Assembly (NCBI RefSeq): GCF_034008315.1
Contig: NZ_CP125377.1
Coordinates: forward strand, 4,710,501-4,774,500
Length of the DNA stretch: 64,000 nt
DNA from: Pseudomonas sp. P8_241
Lineage (GTDB): Bacteria; Pseudomonadota; Gammaproteobacteria; Pseudomonadales; Pseudomonadaceae
Direction of reading: 5' to 3'
Of this stretch, positions 25,701-33,840 are shown in pieces (the first letter of the stretch is position 1; each line of letters begins with the position of its first letter). The notes under the pieces were generated by a model. It was not told the DNA's origin and searched no databases. It saw only the letters and a program-made list of their open reading frames with translations. Both the position numbers and the translations under genes were made by a program.

Positions 25701-27286
25701 GCCTGATCCAGCGCCCGACCGCTTTCCACCACGGAGCTCAGGGCCGAGACGGCCGGGTCCAGGGCGAAATCCAGCAGCGCCTGGGCGCTGTGCTGGAGGT
25801 CGCTGTCGACCACCACCACACGTTGCGGATGCAGGTCACGACGCATCATCACCTGATACGCAACGTCATACAGGCTGGAAGCCGGGTTGTCGTTGAGGTG
25901 ATGCGCGATGCTTTGCGCCATCGCCGCCAGCCCACCGCCGTCTTTGGCCGTGACCATCAATGGCACCGCCGCATGCGTGGTCACGACCGCGCACGGCGCA
26001 GCGTCCGGTGTGTGGCTTTGCAGGATGACGTGGGCGTTGGCGCCGCCAAACCCGAACGAATTGACCCCGACCACCAGCGTGCCATTGGGCTTGAGCGCAT
26101 GGTTGCGGGTGGCCACATTGAGGTTCAGGTCGGCGAAAGGAATGCGCGGATTGAGGTTCTTGATACCGATAGTGGCCGGCACCTGGCGTTCGGTAACGCA
26201 GTACAGCGCTTTCATCAAGCCGGCCACCCCGGAGGCAGCCTCCAGGTGACCGATGTTGCTTTTGACCGAGCCGATCAGCAACGGCTTGTCAGCCCCGCGA
26301 ACCTGGCCCAACGCCAGGCCGATGGCCCGGCTTTCAATGGGATCGCCCACCGGCGTGCCTGTGCCGTGGGCTTCCAGGTAATCGATGTCGGCCGGCGAAA
26401 TGCCAGCACTGGCGTAGGCCTGAGTCATCAACGCAGCCTGGGCATCGGCACTTGGCACGGTAAGCCCGGACTTGCGTCCATCGGTATTGACCGCGCTGCC
26501 CGCCACGACCGCCAGGATCTGGTTGCCGTCCGCTACCGCCTTGTCGTAATCCTTGAGATAGAACAGCCCGGCGCCTTCGGATCGCACATAACCGTCACCG
26601 GCTTCGTCGAAGACGTTACAGCGCCCTTTGCGCGACAGCATCGATGCCTTCGAGAAGATCAGAAAGCCGAACGGGTGCAGGTGCAGGCTGATACCGCCGG
26701 CCAGTGCCTGGTCGATATCTCCGCTTTGTATGGCCTGGCAAGCCTGGTGGAACGCGACCAATGACGATGAACAGGCGGTATCGACCGCCATGCTCGGACC
26801 GTGCAGGTCATAAAAGTACGACAGACGATTGGCCGCGATGCTGAACGTGTTACCCGTGGCTGTCGAGGCATCGACCAGTGACAGGTCATGGGCCAGGCGA
26901 TAGGCATAGTCGGTGCTGGCAATGCCCAGGTACACGCCGCAATTGCTGCCGCGCACACTCGATGGCTTGACCCCGGCGTTCTCGAACACTTCCCAGCCCA
27001 GCTCCAGTAACAGACGCTGTTGGGGGTCCATGATCGCCGCTTCACGGGGGGAAATACTGAAGAAGCCTGCATCGAAGGTGGAAATATCACCCAACGTGCC
27101 AGCCGCCAGCGTGTAGGTCGTACCGGGGTTGGCCTTGTCGGGATGAAAAAACGCTTCATGGGACCAGCGGGACGGGTCGACCTGGGTGATGAAATCATGC
27201 CCTTCCAGCAGGTTCTGCCAGAAAGTTGCGGAAGTGGAGCCAGGAAAACGGAACGAAGCCCCAATAATTGCAACTTTCTTACGCAT
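19733..27286 (-). CDS. Single-module highly reducing type I polyketide synthase, RkpA-like
   Basis: A 2517-residue multidomain synthase. The KS spans 1-430 (Cys172, His307, His347). The AT spans about 530-850, with Ser623 in GHSVG; the YAFHS motif at 724-728 favours malonyl-CoA. The DH spans about 895-1170 (His924, Asp1088). A methyltransferase-like region spans about 1300-1550, with a damaged SAM motif (ELGFGGA at 1389-1395). The ER spans about 1770-2090 (NADPH loop HGAAGGVG at 1914-1921), and the KR about 2110-2300 (Ser2251, Tyr2264). The ACP spans about 2395-2470, with phosphopantetheine Ser2428. There is no thioesterase. The domain set suits iterative synthesis of a fully saturated acyl chain, as in rhizobial RkpA and in glycolipid-type PKSs. 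The ribosome-binding site GGTGGAG precedes the ATG. Release is likely by the oxoamine synthase encoded next. Confidence 0.95.
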   Translation of the reverse strand: MRKKVAIIGASFRFPGSTSATFWQNLLEGHDFITQVDPSRWSHEAFFHPDKANPGTTYTLAAGTLGDISTFDAGFFSISPREAAIMDPQQRLLLELGWEVFENAGVKPSSVRGSNCGVYLGIASTDYAYRLAHDLSLVDASTATGNTFSIAANRLSYFYDLHGPSMAVDTACSSSLVAFHQACQAIQSGDIDQALAGGISLHLHPFGFLIFSKASMLSRKGRCNVFDEAGDGYVRSEGAGLFYLKDYDKAVADGNQILAVVAGSAVNTDGRKSGLTVPSADAQAALMTQAYASAGISPADIDYLEAHGTGTPVGDPIESRAIGLALGQVRGADKPLLIGSVKSNIGHLEAASGVAGLMKALYCVTERQVPATIGIKNLNPRIPFADLNLNVATRNHALKPNGTLVVGVNSFGFGGANAHVILQSHTPDAAPCAVVTTHAAVPLMVTAKDGGGLAAMAQSIAHHLNDNPASSLYDVAYQVMMRRDLHPQRVVVVDSDLQHSAQALLDFALDPAVSALSSVVESGRALDQAKGPVFVFSGNGSQWQGMGKGLLADPVFHAAVAEIDAVFQPLSGYSLIAELAGENGQDRYHLTEIAQPALFALQVGVTRMLASQGVVPQVVMGHSVGEVAAAWACGALTLVDATRVIYHRSRLQGLTAGYGQMSAVGLSGSDTANLLQELGLDDVVLAGENSFKGATVAGSVSGLERLEQVLSERQVFVRRLALDYAFHSPAMNMIGEQVVEALRDIAPRSGQIPLYSTVTGGLLDGKRLDAEYWWQNIRFPVLFQSASETLCEQGYNVFVEVGPHPVLRSYVSDALAAQGQEGVAITTLMRNDDAPQRVTRAVAKVLISGVETDLSCLFPSTGQFVRLPNYAWQRERHWHGDTPESSRALYLERQHPLLGHAVPGHELTWENRLDTQLFASLDDHKVGDAVLFPGAGFTELVLAAAQCYQPGQYVDIEELEIHNPLVLHAESSKRVRVQIDSSDGTVSIVSRSTAQEEPWARHVVARLPGEARGVLLNEQAPALPTRAPDFNRAQHLQLTCAVGLNYGPAYQAIEAGWIDGDQVLAQLSAPQVIASELATLHLHPALLDSAFQLITQLLSADPKARNGLAFIPVKLGRINFAAASLPPCLAKVRLVRRSEHSLLADFTLYDAQGRAVVCIKDARFRAVKLHKDRSGDLKLADFAGIAKPYPNAARGLPFKPPALHHTLVQSLASVADEPTQQRYSQEVEPLLDSLCGSFVLEAIESLGGQLSLAQRATWQTQAQGYSGYLDHLLEQAVDDGSLMASGGTWQVADQGERPSAQDIWQELFRSYPEHFQIIHSVGRIGIHLLDLLSGAQQIETLLPRETSPAQLSRQVLGASGYHALLDGIRQHIEQRLAVLPAGQRLRILELGFGGAPFAAQLCAQLDFDRVDYQYSADDLDPASLLQGEFPDLQLLSLADAEQLPTVPASGFDLVLVAADLAPLESISKSLGHAAVRMSAGGQLMLLAQHPARWADFVFGAQPSWWLTGEGQRSLSVQQRPGFWQQELRRHGLSVDDVLEFMPAMSSGSYVLMGTTEGVVAFDPQPLPVQHWLLVADQQGAENAFAQQLTLALRDQGQSVDWLAPASAQDMALQLSAGPAPRHLLLLSGLFGTQGLDGQAERCMLAAGLTQACEQAGVSPDCWLLTRGAAVHLLPVSSQVPGNVSTLADAALWGFGRTLANEAVGCRVRLLDLAEGAGVEALLPALLNADEETELAISAEGDRYVARLRVRPDQLDRTAGQQAPTQVSLGFELPGQLRNLRWEAHDALVPAGDELDIEVQATGLNFRDVMYALGLLSDEAIENGFSGPTLGFEFAGVVRGKGLQVEGDFQPGDRVVGFGPSSFANRLVTNANAVARIPEGMSFEAAATIPSTFFTVYYALHYLARLEPGEKILIHGAAGGVGIAAIQIAKWCGAEIYATAGSDEKRDFLRLLGVEHVFDSRSLAFADEILAITAGRGVDVVLNSLAGEAINRNLQVLKPFGRFLELGKRDFYQNTKIGLRPFRNNISYFGIDADQLMSERPALTRRLFGDMMQLFRDGILSPLPYREFDANDVVESFRYMQQARQIGKIVVTYRTPIQQVFSAPVAQAQTLQLSADGTYLVTGGLSGFGLRTAQWLVDKGARHLALLGRRGAATEEAQPALAAWREQGIAVQALACDITDIAQLRSVLSSLEASTAPLRGVVHAATVFDDGLIRNLTQAQLQRVLEPKAKGAQLLHELTAHLPLDLFVLFSSATTLFGNPGQANYVAANHWLEALARHRLLQGLPATAVLWGAIDDAGFLARNQDIKDALQSRMGGAALQSQAALDTLENLLLQKRSGLGVLELDWKALSRFLPAAGSPKFIELARLHSGEQEEESNVDDIQRLLLEMNDEELTELFAEMLKQEISEILRIPASKLDSSRPLQELGLDSLMSVELVVAVEERFGIRLPVMELSETSSIAKLTIRILELLRGSQDAEDSLQARTADSLARHGVELSEVELTQVGSGASSPDTQLSRLIN

Positions 27287-27650
27287 GACATCTCCACCTT
27301 TTTATATTCTCAGCGCAACCGCCATCACCTCGTGCGATAGCTGCGTCGAGCGCTTTCGTGCGCTCAACAAAACGTTGAGAGGCTTGCTGAATTCTGTTGG
27401 GTAGTAACTCTGTATTTATTGTTAGGAGCACTTTTTACCCGGCATCGGCCTAATCGTTTCAGGCCCGGCGCGGGGCGCAAAATCATACGCTGAGCGCCCC
27501 GTTAGGGAAACCCTTACAAAGCGTTACATTGCGACCCGTCGTCGTAATGTTGAACATTGTTTCCCGACGGCCGTCCGACGAAAAAAAATAAATTCAACAA
27601 ACGGGCACCGCGGCCGACAACCCGTCAAAGCCTTGCGGATTGAACAAGTC
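27287..27650. other. Divergent PKS/aer control region
   Basis: There is no gene in these 364 bases. The region must hold promoters for the PKS operon (left) and aer (right). It contains a hairpin with arms CGGGGCGC/GCGCCCCG at 27471-27478 and 27494-27501, a 13-bp palindrome at 27546-27558 and a GACGGCCGTC palindrome near 27566-27575. No 14-bp Anr box was found here. Confidence 0.55.
27546..27558. promoter_or_regulatory. 13-bp palindrome, possible operator
   Basis: AATGTTGAACATT is a perfect palindrome apart from its central base. It lies 93 bases before the aer start and 260 bases before the PKS start, inside the shared control region. The binding protein is unknown. Confidence 0.35.
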
Positions 27651-29216
27651 ATGCGTAACAACCAGCCCATTACACAACGTGAACGGACCTTCCCGGCTCA
27701 GCAACGGTTGATTTCCACCACCGATGCCAAGGGCGTGATTACTTACTGCAACGACGATTTCGTCGAAATCAGCGGGTTTTCCCGGGAAGAACTCATCCGT
27801 GCGCCGCATAACCTGGTGCGTCACCCCGACGTTCCGGCTGCGGTCTTCGCGCATATGTGGGCGACACTGAAGCAAGGCTTGCCATGGATGGGCATTGTCA
27901 AGAACCGCTGCAAGACCGGTGACCACTATTGGGTCAATGCCTATGTCACGCCGGTCTTCGATGGCAATCAGGTGATCGGTTACGAGTCGGTGCGGGTCAA
28001 GCCCACCGCCGAACAGATCCGCCGTGCCGAGGCGCTATACCAACGCATCAACCAGGGCAAGTCGGCCATTCCCTCCTCGGATAAATGGCTGCCGGTTCTC
28101 CAGGACTGGCTGCCGTTCATTCTGGTCAGCCAACTGAGCTTCATGATCGGCGCGACACTGAACTCCCAATGGGGCTTCGCTCTGGCTGCCGGCCTCTCGG
28201 TGCCGCTGGGCCTGATGGGGCTGAGCTGGCAACAGCGCGGCCTCAAGCGTTTGTTGCGCCTGGCCGAGCAGACCACCTCCGACCCGCTGATCGCGCAGAT
28301 GTATACCGACAGTCGCGGCGCCCAGGCGCGCCTGGAGATGTCGATCCTCAGCCAGGAAGCACGCCTGAAAACCTGCCTGACCCGCCTGCAGGACACCGCT
28401 GAGCACCTGAACGATCAGGCCAAACAATCCGACGCCCTGGCCCACAAGAGCTCCAGCGGCCTGGAACGCCAACGCGTCGAAACCGAGCAGGTGGCGACCG
28501 CCGTCAACCAGATGGCCGCCACCACCCAGGAAGTCGCCAGCCATGTGCAGCGCACCGCCGATGCCACTCAGGAAGCCAATCGCCTGACCAGTCGTGGTCG
28601 TGACATCGCCGGTGAAACCCGCGAAGCCATCCAGCGCCTGTCGGTGGTGGTGGGTGAAACCGGTCAGACCGTGACTCAACTGGCCAAGGACAGCAACGAA
28701 ATCGGTGGCGTGGTCGATGTGATCAAAGGCATCGCCGACCAGACCAACCTGCTGGCACTGAACGCGGCCATCGAAGCGGCCCGTGCCGGCGAGATGGGGC
28801 GCGGTTTTGCGGTAGTGGCCGACGAAGTCCGCCAACTGGCGCAACGCACCAGCGAATCCACCGGGCAGATTCATGCGCTGATCGCCAAGCTGCAACAAAC
28901 CGCCGGCACCGCCGTGCAAACCATGGAAGCCGGGCATCGTCAGGCCGAAGAAGGTGTGGCACGGGTGCTGGAAGCGGATCAGGCGCTGGTGGGGATCAGC
29001 GAAGCGGTGGCCAACATCACCGACATGACCACCCAGATCGCGGCTGCGACCGAAGAGCAGAGCGCCGTGGCAGAGGAGATCAGCCGCAACATCAGCAATA
29101 TTTCGGAACTGGCGGACCAGACCTCGGAACAGGCGCAGAATTCGGCGCTGTTGAGCGAGGAACTGACGAAGACGGCCAATACCCAATATTCGCTGGTGGA
29201 GCGGTTTAACCGCTAG
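27651..29216 (+). CDS. aer: Aerotaxis receptor Aer
   Basis: A methyl-accepting chemotaxis protein that senses oxygen or redox state through FAD in its PAS domain and signals to CheA/CheW. From the ATG at 27651 it has 521 residues; an open frame continues back to a TTG at 27633, but the MRNNQP start fits Pseudomonas Aer. The PAS domain is about 10-120 ([19 protein letters not shown]). Two hydrophobic segments near 150-190 anchor it. The C-terminal signalling domain has the conserved hairpin [22 protein letters not shown] near 360-382. It stands next to the cbb3 oxidase genes, which fits a role in finding microoxic zones. It is transcribed away from the PKS gene. Confidence 0.95.
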   Translation: MRNNQPITQRERTFPAQQRLISTTDAKGVITYCNDDFVEISGFSREELIRAPHNLVRHPDVPAAVFAHMWATLKQGLPWMGIVKNRCKTGDHYWVNAYVTPVFDGNQVIGYESVRVKPTAEQIRRAEALYQRINQGKSAIPSSDKWLPVLQDWLPFILVSQLSFMIGATLNSQWGFALAAGLSVPLGLMGLSWQQRGLKRLLRLAEQTTSDPLIAQMYTDSRGAQARLEMSILSQEARLKTCLTRLQDTAEHLNDQAKQSDALAHKSSSGLERQRVETEQVATAVNQMAATTQEVASHVQRTADATQEANRLTSRGRDIAGETREAIQRLSVVVGETGQTVTQLAKDSNEIGGVVDVIKGIADQTNLLALNAAIEAARAGEMGRGFAVVADEVRQLAQRTSESTGQIHALIAKLQQTAGTAVQTMEAGHRQAEEGVARVLEADQALVGISEAVANITDMTTQIAAATEEQSAVAEEISRNISNISELADQTSEQAQNSALLSEELTKTANTQYSLVERFNR

Positions 29217-29229
29217 GCCTTGATACCGC

Positions 29230-29294
29230 CATCGCTGGCAAGCCAGCTCCTACAGAGACCGCAATCCCTTGTAGGAGCTGGCTTGCCAGCGATG
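29230..29294. repeat. REP pair in inverted orientation
   Basis: Left copy 29230-29254 and right copy 29270-29294 are perfect reverse complements of 25 bases around a 15-base spacer, based on CTGGCAAGCCAGCTCCTAC. They lie just after aer. Confidence 0.85.
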
Positions 29295-29382
29295 AGGCCC
29301 TCACTGCTGGCGAAAACTTTACTGAATAAACACCGCGACTTCCCCCGCCACTGACCAAAACACGATACTGCCTGGAAGGCCG

Positions 29383-29410
29383 CCTTCACTGGCAAGCCAG
29401 CTCCTACAGA
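29383..29410. repeat. Single REP-like element
   Basis: A third copy of the same family, with CACTGGCAAGCCAGCTCCTA, overlapping the end of the hydrolase gene by a few bases. Confidence 0.7.
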
Positions 29411-30078
29411 AACGCTGCAACCTTCTGCGCCGCAGCCGCCAAATGCTGCACATGACTAAACCCGGAAACCTTCAACGGTTTCAAATCATGATCCCCCGCC
29501 ACCAGCCAGAACACCTCAATACTCGGCGATAACGCATAACCCTCGACCGCCTCGCGATTACCCAGTGCATCCCTTTCACCCTGCACGATCAACGTGCGGG
29601 TTTTCAAAGAAGCCAAATGCTCCACCCGCGGCTTCTCCGGCTTGCCCACGGCATAAAACGGATAACCCAGGCACACCAGCGCATCCGCCCCCAATTCATC
29701 CGCCAGCAAACTGGCCATCCGCCCGCCCATGGACTTGCCACCAATGGCCAGCGGCCCAGTGACATGGCGTCGCACCACGGCATACACCTCACGCCAGCAC
29801 TCCAGCAGTTTCGGAGCCGGGTTCGGCGGGCGTTTACTGCCGTCGATACGTCGCTGCACCATGTAGGGAAACTCGAAGCGCAATACGTTCACGCCTTGCG
29901 CGGCGAGGCGTGCAGCCATGTCGGTCATCCAGTCGCTGTCCATCGGTGCGCCGGCGCCATGGGCAAGAACCAGCGTTGCCGAAGCCTTGCCGGCAGCGGC
30001 ATTCCACAGCCATCCATGATCCCGCACGCACTGCGCCCATTGATCCCCGTCAATACTGGCCTTGTGCTCTTTGTCCAT
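29404..30078 (-). CDS. Alpha/beta hydrolase of the Tex30/KANL3 (dienelactone-hydrolase-like) type
   Basis: A cytoplasmic hydrolase of 224 residues with a complete triad: the nucleophile Ser in GGKSMGGRM near 114, an Asp in GERDALGN near 170 and His in AGDHDLKP near 199. The oxyanion HGAGAP motif is near residue 40. The start is ATG 30078, with GAGG about 9 bases upstream; the open frame extends to 30138 but the extra 20 residues look non-coding. It lies divergent from ccoN1 with only 86 bases between the start codons, a position I recall near the cbb3 genes in other Pseudomonas. The natural substrate is unknown. Confidence 0.85.
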   Translation of the reverse strand: MDKEHKASIDGDQWAQCVRDHGWLWNAAAGKASATLVLAHGAGAPMDSDWMTDMAARLAAQGVNVLRFEFPYMVQRRIDGSKRPPNPAPKLLECWREVYAVVRRHVTGPLAIGGKSMGGRMASLLADELGADALVCLGYPFYAVGKPEKPRVEHLASLKTRTLIVQGERDALGNREAVEGYALSPSIEVFWLVAGDHDLKPLKVSGFSHVQHLAAAAQKVAAFL

Positions 30079-30164
30079 GCTTGCCTCGCTTTTAGTCTGC
30101 CTATAACTCCAGGCGAAGGACGCGCCGCTTGCGCTCACTTCGGCTGAACCGTGGATGGGGAACC

Positions 30165-31589
30165 ATGAACACTTCTATCAGTACCGCCTACAACTACAAG
30201 GTGGTCCGCCAATTCGCCATTATGACGGTGGTGTGGGGCATCGTCGGCATGGGGCTCGGGGTTTTTCTCGCGGCCCAGTTGGTCTGGCCCGAACTCAACT
30301 TCAATTTGCCATGGACCAGCTTTGGCCGCTTGCGCCCGCTGCACACCAACGCGGTGATCTTCGCCTTTGGCGGCTGCGCGTTGTTCGCCAGCTCGTTCTA
30401 TTCGGTACAACGCACCTGCCAGACACAATTGTTCGCGCCGAAAATCGCCGCGTTCTGCTTCTGGGGCTGGCAACTGGTGATTCTGCTGGCGGCCATCAGC
30501 CTGCCGCTGGGTTACACCAGCTCCAAGGAATACGCCGAACTGGAATGGCCGATCGACATCCTGATCACCATCGTCTGGGTCGCCTACGCCATCGTGTTCT
30601 TCGGCACGATCATGCAGCGCAAGACCAAGCACATTTATGTGGGTAACTGGTTCTTCGGCGCGTTCATCGTCACCGTGGCGATCCTGCACATCGTCAACAA
30701 CATGGAACTGCCCGTCAGCTTCACCAAGTCCTACTCGCTCTACTCCGGCGCCACCGACGCGATGGTGCAGTGGTGGTACGGGCACAACGCCGTGGGCTTT
30801 TTCCTCACCGCCGGTTTCCTCGGGATGATGTACTACTTCGTGCCGAAACAGGCCGAGCGTCCGGTGTATTCCTATCGCCTGTCGATTGTGCACTTCTGGG
30901 CCTTGATCACCCTGTACATCTGGGCAGGCCCCCATCACTTGCACTACACCGCACTGCCGGACTGGGCACAGTCGCTGGGCATGGTGATGTCGCTGGTTCT
31001 GCTGGCACCGAGCTGGGGCGGCATGATCAACGGCATGATGACCCTGTCGGGCGCGTGGCATAAGTTGCGCAGCGACCCGATCCTGCGTTTCCTCGTGGTG
31101 TCGCTGGCGTTCTACGGCATGTCGACCTTCGAAGGGCCGATGATGGCGATCAAGACGGTCAACGCCCTCTCCCACTACACCGACTGGACCATCGGCCACG
31201 TACACGCCGGCGCGCTCGGCTGGGTGGCGATGATTTCCATCGGCGCGCTGTACCACATGATCCCGAAAGTCTTCGGCCGCGAGCAGATGCACAGCATCGG
31301 CCTGATCAACGCGCACTTCTGGCTCGCCACCATCGGCACCGTTCTGTACATCGCCTCGATGTGGGTCAACGGCATCGCCCAGGGCCTGATGTGGCGTGCA
31401 GTGAACGAGGACGGCACGCTGACCTACTCCTTCGTCGAGACATTGGTGGCCAGCCACCCTGGCTTCGTCGTGCGGTTGGTGGGCGGCGCGATCTTCCTCA
31501 GCGGCATGTTCCTGATGGCCTACAACACCTGGCGCACCGTGCGGGCCTCGCAGCCTGCCGACGTCGCCGCTGCCGCGCAGATGGCCTGA
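30165..31589 (+). CDS. ccoN1: cbb3 cytochrome c oxidase catalytic subunit CcoN, copy 1
   Basis: The membrane core of the high-affinity cbb3 oxidase, with 12 helices and heme b, heme b3 and CuB. The 474 residues carry the known ligands at the same numbers as in P. stutzeri: His60 (low-spin heme), His207, His257 and His258 (CuB; motifs [10 protein letters not shown] and AGPHHLHY), and the GHVHAG motif near 347-349 for both hemes. The ATG at 30165 has a purine-rich site upstream; an in-frame ATG at 30129 is too early. It heads ccoN1O1Q1P1. No Anr box was found in the 86-bp upstream gap, in line with the constitutive cco-1 operon of P. aeruginosa. Confidence 0.97.
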   Translation: MNTSISTAYNYKVVRQFAIMTVVWGIVGMGLGVFLAAQLVWPELNFNLPWTSFGRLRPLHTNAVIFAFGGCALFASSFYSVQRTCQTQLFAPKIAAFCFWGWQLVILLAAISLPLGYTSSKEYAELEWPIDILITIVWVAYAIVFFGTIMQRKTKHIYVGNWFFGAFIVTVAILHIVNNMELPVSFTKSYSLYSGATDAMVQWWYGHNAVGFFLTAGFLGMMYYFVPKQAERPVYSYRLSIVHFWALITLYIWAGPHHLHYTALPDWAQSLGMVMSLVLLAPSWGGMINGMMTLSGAWHKLRSDPILRFLVVSLAFYGMSTFEGPMMAIKTVNALSHYTDWTIGHVHAGALGWVAMISIGALYHMIPKVFGREQMHSIGLINAHFWLATIGTVLYIASMWVNGIAQGLMWRAVNEDGTLTYSFVETLVASHPGFVVRLVGGAIFLSGMFLMAYNTWRTVRASQPADVAAAAQMA

Positions 31590-31599
31590 GGAGTCCGCC

Positions 31600-32208
31600 A
31601 TGAAACACGAAACTATCGAAAAAAACGTCGGCCTGTTACTGCTGCTGATGATCCTGGCCGTGAGCATTGGCGGCCTGACACAGATCGTCCCGCTGTTCTT
31701 TCAGGACGTCACCAATAAGCCGGTGGAAGGCATGAAGCCCTACACCGCATTGCAACTGGAAGGCCGCGACATCTATATCCGCGAAGGCTGCGTTGGTTGT
31801 CACTCGCAGATGATCCGGCCGTTTCGCGCCGAGACCGAGCGCTACGGCCACTACTCGGTAGCCGGCGAAAGCGTCTGGGATCACCCGTTCCTGTGGGGCT
31901 CGAAACGTACCGGCCCGGACCTGGCCCGCGTTGGCGCGCGTTACTCCGACGACTGGCACCGCGCCCACTTGTACAACCCGCGCAACGTCGTGCCCGAGTC
32001 GAAGATGCCAGCCTACCCGTGGCTGGTGTCAAACCCGGTCGACAGCAGTCACACCGAAACCAAGATCAAGGCCATGCGTACTTTGGGCGTGCCGTACACC
32101 GACGAAGACATCGCCGGCGCCACCGCGTCGCTCAAGGGCAAGAGCGAAATGGACGCACTGGTCGCCTATCTGCAAGTGCTCGGCACTGCCATCAAGAGCA
32201 AGAGGTGA
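31600..32208 (+). CDS. ccoO1: cbb3 oxidase subunit CcoO, copy 1
   Basis: A membrane-anchored monoheme cytochrome c of 202 residues that passes electrons from CcoP to CcoN. There is one N-terminal membrane helix (about residues 10-30), and the heme-binding CVGCHSQM is near residue 66. The axial Met is probably in ESKMPAYPW near 140. A good GAGG site precedes the ATG, and it sits 10 bases after ccoN1. Confidence 0.97.
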   Translation: MKHETIEKNVGLLLLLMILAVSIGGLTQIVPLFFQDVTNKPVEGMKPYTALQLEGRDIYIREGCVGCHSQMIRPFRAETERYGHYSVAGESVWDHPFLWGSKRTGPDLARVGARYSDDWHRAHLYNPRNVVPESKMPAYPWLVSNPVDSSHTETKIKAMRTLGVPYTDEDIAGATASLKGKSEMDALVAYLQVLGTAIKSKR

Positions 32209-32211
32209 GCC

Positions 32212-32409
32212 ATGGTCGTTGAATTGAGCACTGGAATGATTCGCGGCCTCGGCACTGTCGTGGTGTTCGTGGCCTTCATCGGCCTGACCCTGTGGGTGTT
32301 CAACGGCAAGCGCGCCCCGGATTTCGCCGAAGCGCGCCTGCTGCCCTTCGCCGATGAGCCGCAAGCCGACATCAATGAAGAATCTGCAACAAGGAGTACT
32401 CGGTCATGA
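32212..32409 (+). CDS. ccoQ1: cbb3 oxidase small subunit CcoQ, copy 1
   Basis: A 65-residue single-span protein (hydrophobic about 12-32, then [17 protein letters not shown]). CcoQ/FixQ stabilises the oxidase complex and helps CcoP associate. Its last four bases overlap the ccoP1 start. The C-terminal tail differs from the second copy, which has about the same length. Confidence 0.92.
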   Translation: MVVELSTGMIRGLGTVVVFVAFIGLTLWVFNGKRAPDFAEARLLPFADEPQADINEESATRSTRS

Positions 32410-33359
32410 CCACCTTCTGGAGTACGTGGATCTGCGTACTGACCATCGGCAGCCTGATCGGCCTGACCTGGCTGCTGCTCAGCACCCGCAAGGGCGAAAC
32501 CAAGGGCAGTGTCGACCAGACCATGGGCCATAGCTTCGACGGCATCGAGGAGTACGACAACCCGTTGCCGCAATGGTGGTTCATGTTGTTCGTGGGCACG
32601 CTGGTGTTTGCCGTCGGTTATCTGATCCTTTATCCGGGCCTGGGCAACTGGAAAGGCATCCTGCCCGGCTATGAAAATGGCTGGACCGGCGTGCACGAGT
32701 GGGAAAAGGAAATGGACAAGGCTGACGCCAAGTTCGGGCCGATCTTCGCCAAATTTTCTGCGATGCCCCTGGAAGAAGTCGCGAAAGACCCGCAAGCGTT
32801 GAAAATGGGTGGACGCCTGTTCGCCTCCAACTGTTCGGTGTGCCACGGCTCGGATGCCAAAGGTGCGTTCGGCTTCCCCAACCTGACTGACAACGACTGG
32901 CGCTGGGGCGGTCATCCGGAAACCATCAAGGCCACCATTCTGGGCGGGCGGATGGCCGCCATGCCGGCCTGGGGTGAGATCCTCGGTGAAGGTGGCGTGA
33001 AGAACGTTGCAGCCTACGTTCGCCATGACCTGGCCGGCCTGCCGCTGCCCGCCGGCAGTACGGCCGACCTGCAAGCAGGCCAGCAAGCGTTCAACACTAC
33101 GTGCGTGGCGTGTCATGGAGCCAAGGGCCAGGGTACGGAAGCGATGGGCGCGCCGAACCTGACGCACCCGGCCGGTTTCATCTACGGCACCAGCCTGACG
33201 CAGCTTGAGCAAACGATTCGCCATGGCCGCCAAGGCCATATGCCGGCGCAGAATGAAATGCTCGGCAACGACAAAGTGCAGTTGCTGGCTGCGTATGTGT
33301 ACAGCTTGTCTCACGCTCCGCGTTCCGAGCATTTGCTGGCCGAGGACACAGGCGAGTAA
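32406..33359 (+). CDS. ccoP1: cbb3 oxidase diheme subunit CcoP, copy 1
   Basis: A diheme cytochrome c of 317 residues that receives electrons from soluble c-type cytochromes. Two N-terminal hydrophobic segments (about 5-25 and 58-80) anchor it, as usual in gamma-proteobacteria. The heme motifs are CSVCHG near 143 and CVACHG near 237. The conserved [14 protein letters not shown] segment near 40 is the CcoP signature. It is the last gene of operon 1. Confidence 0.97.
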   Translation: MTTFWSTWICVLTIGSLIGLTWLLLSTRKGETKGSVDQTMGHSFDGIEEYDNPLPQWWFMLFVGTLVFAVGYLILYPGLGNWKGILPGYENGWTGVHEWEKEMDKADAKFGPIFAKFSAMPLEEVAKDPQALKMGGRLFASNCSVCHGSDAKGAFGFPNLTDNDWRWGGHPETIKATILGGRMAAMPAWGEILGEGGVKNVAAYVRHDLAGLPLPAGSTADLQAGQQAFNTTCVACHGAKGQGTEAMGAPNLTHPAGFIYGTSLTQLEQTIRHGRQGHMPAQNEMLGNDKVQLLAAYVYSLSHAPRSEHLLAEDTGE

Positions 33360-33374
33360 ATCCGGACCGCTCTA

Positions 33375-33400
33375 CTGCCGCATTCATCCGGATGCGGCAG
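33375..33400 (+). terminator. Hairpin after ccoP1
   Basis: CTGCCGCAT (33375-33383) pairs with ATGCGGCAG (33392-33400), 15 bases after the ccoP1 stop. A pyrimidine tract (CCTCCCCTCCCTTT) follows instead of a clean T-run. It is a probable transcript end between the two cco operons. Confidence 0.55.
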
Positions 33401-33840
33401 CCTCCCCTCCCTTTGCGACGCATTGTCGCACCCTCATTGCTTCTTCCTTTCGGTTCACCGGATTCGGGTCTAAGCTTGCTCCGATGCGGACCGGCAAGCA
33501 CCGGTTCCAGGTCGACCTTAACCGATGTGTTCGCCGTTTCTGCCCGATGACAGGCTGCAAAGGCCGGGAATACCGGCTGTCGCGCCAATTGCCTTCGGTC
33601 ACCCGGTCGTTGCGTTTGAACACACCCCGTTACATGTGACCTGAACCCCTCGCCTTTTTCCTCCGCGAAGACATTTTGCCCGTGGGCAATTTTGTCCTTA
33701 CGCGGTGCATGGAAAGGCCGCAGAATCAGCATTTGAAAGCATTGACCCACGTCATGGCGCGTTGCAATGACCCCCTGCTTTCTCCATACTTGCGGCCGAT
33801 TTTTAATCCTAATAAAACACCCAAACCGTGGAACCTTAGA
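33401..33840. other. Control region of the second cbb3 operon
   Basis: There is no gene in the 440 bases between the ccoP1 hairpin and ccoN2. An in-frame extension of ccoN2 to 33676 has no CcoN similarity. The region includes the inverted repeat TTGCCC-GT-GGGCAA at 33676-33689 and the candidate Anr box at 33742-33755. A CATACT that could be a -10 box is at 33785-33790. Confidence 0.6.
33742..33755. promoter_or_regulatory. Candidate Anr/FNR box before ccoN2
   Basis: TTGAC-CCAC-GTCAT matches the Anr consensus TTGAY-N4-RTCAA at 9 of 10 positions. It is centred 92 bases before the ccoN2 start codon. A CATACT (33785-33790) lies downstream at a distance close to that of a class II activated promoter. 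The cco-2 operon of P. aeruginosa is known to be induced by ANR under low oxygen. Confidence 0.65.

Noticed and set aside
22784..26764. A 1326-codon open frame on the plus strand inside the PKS region
   Set aside because: It is antisense to the PKS gene, an effect of high GC and codon bias. It is rich in His, Arg, Gln and Gly and shows no domain.
27287..27650. An Anr box before aer (TTGAACAAGTCAT near the start codon)
   Set aside because: The half-site spacing is one base short and the element overlaps the start of the gene.
29230..29410. A CRISPR-like array in the repeats after aer
   Set aside because: Copies alternate in orientation, are palindromic and have no regular spacers; no cas gene is present. 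They are REP elements.
33676..33689. Inverted repeat TTGCCC-GT-GGGCAA as a terminator for operon 1
   Set aside because: The two-base centre cannot form a normal loop, and it lies more than 300 bases after ccoP1.
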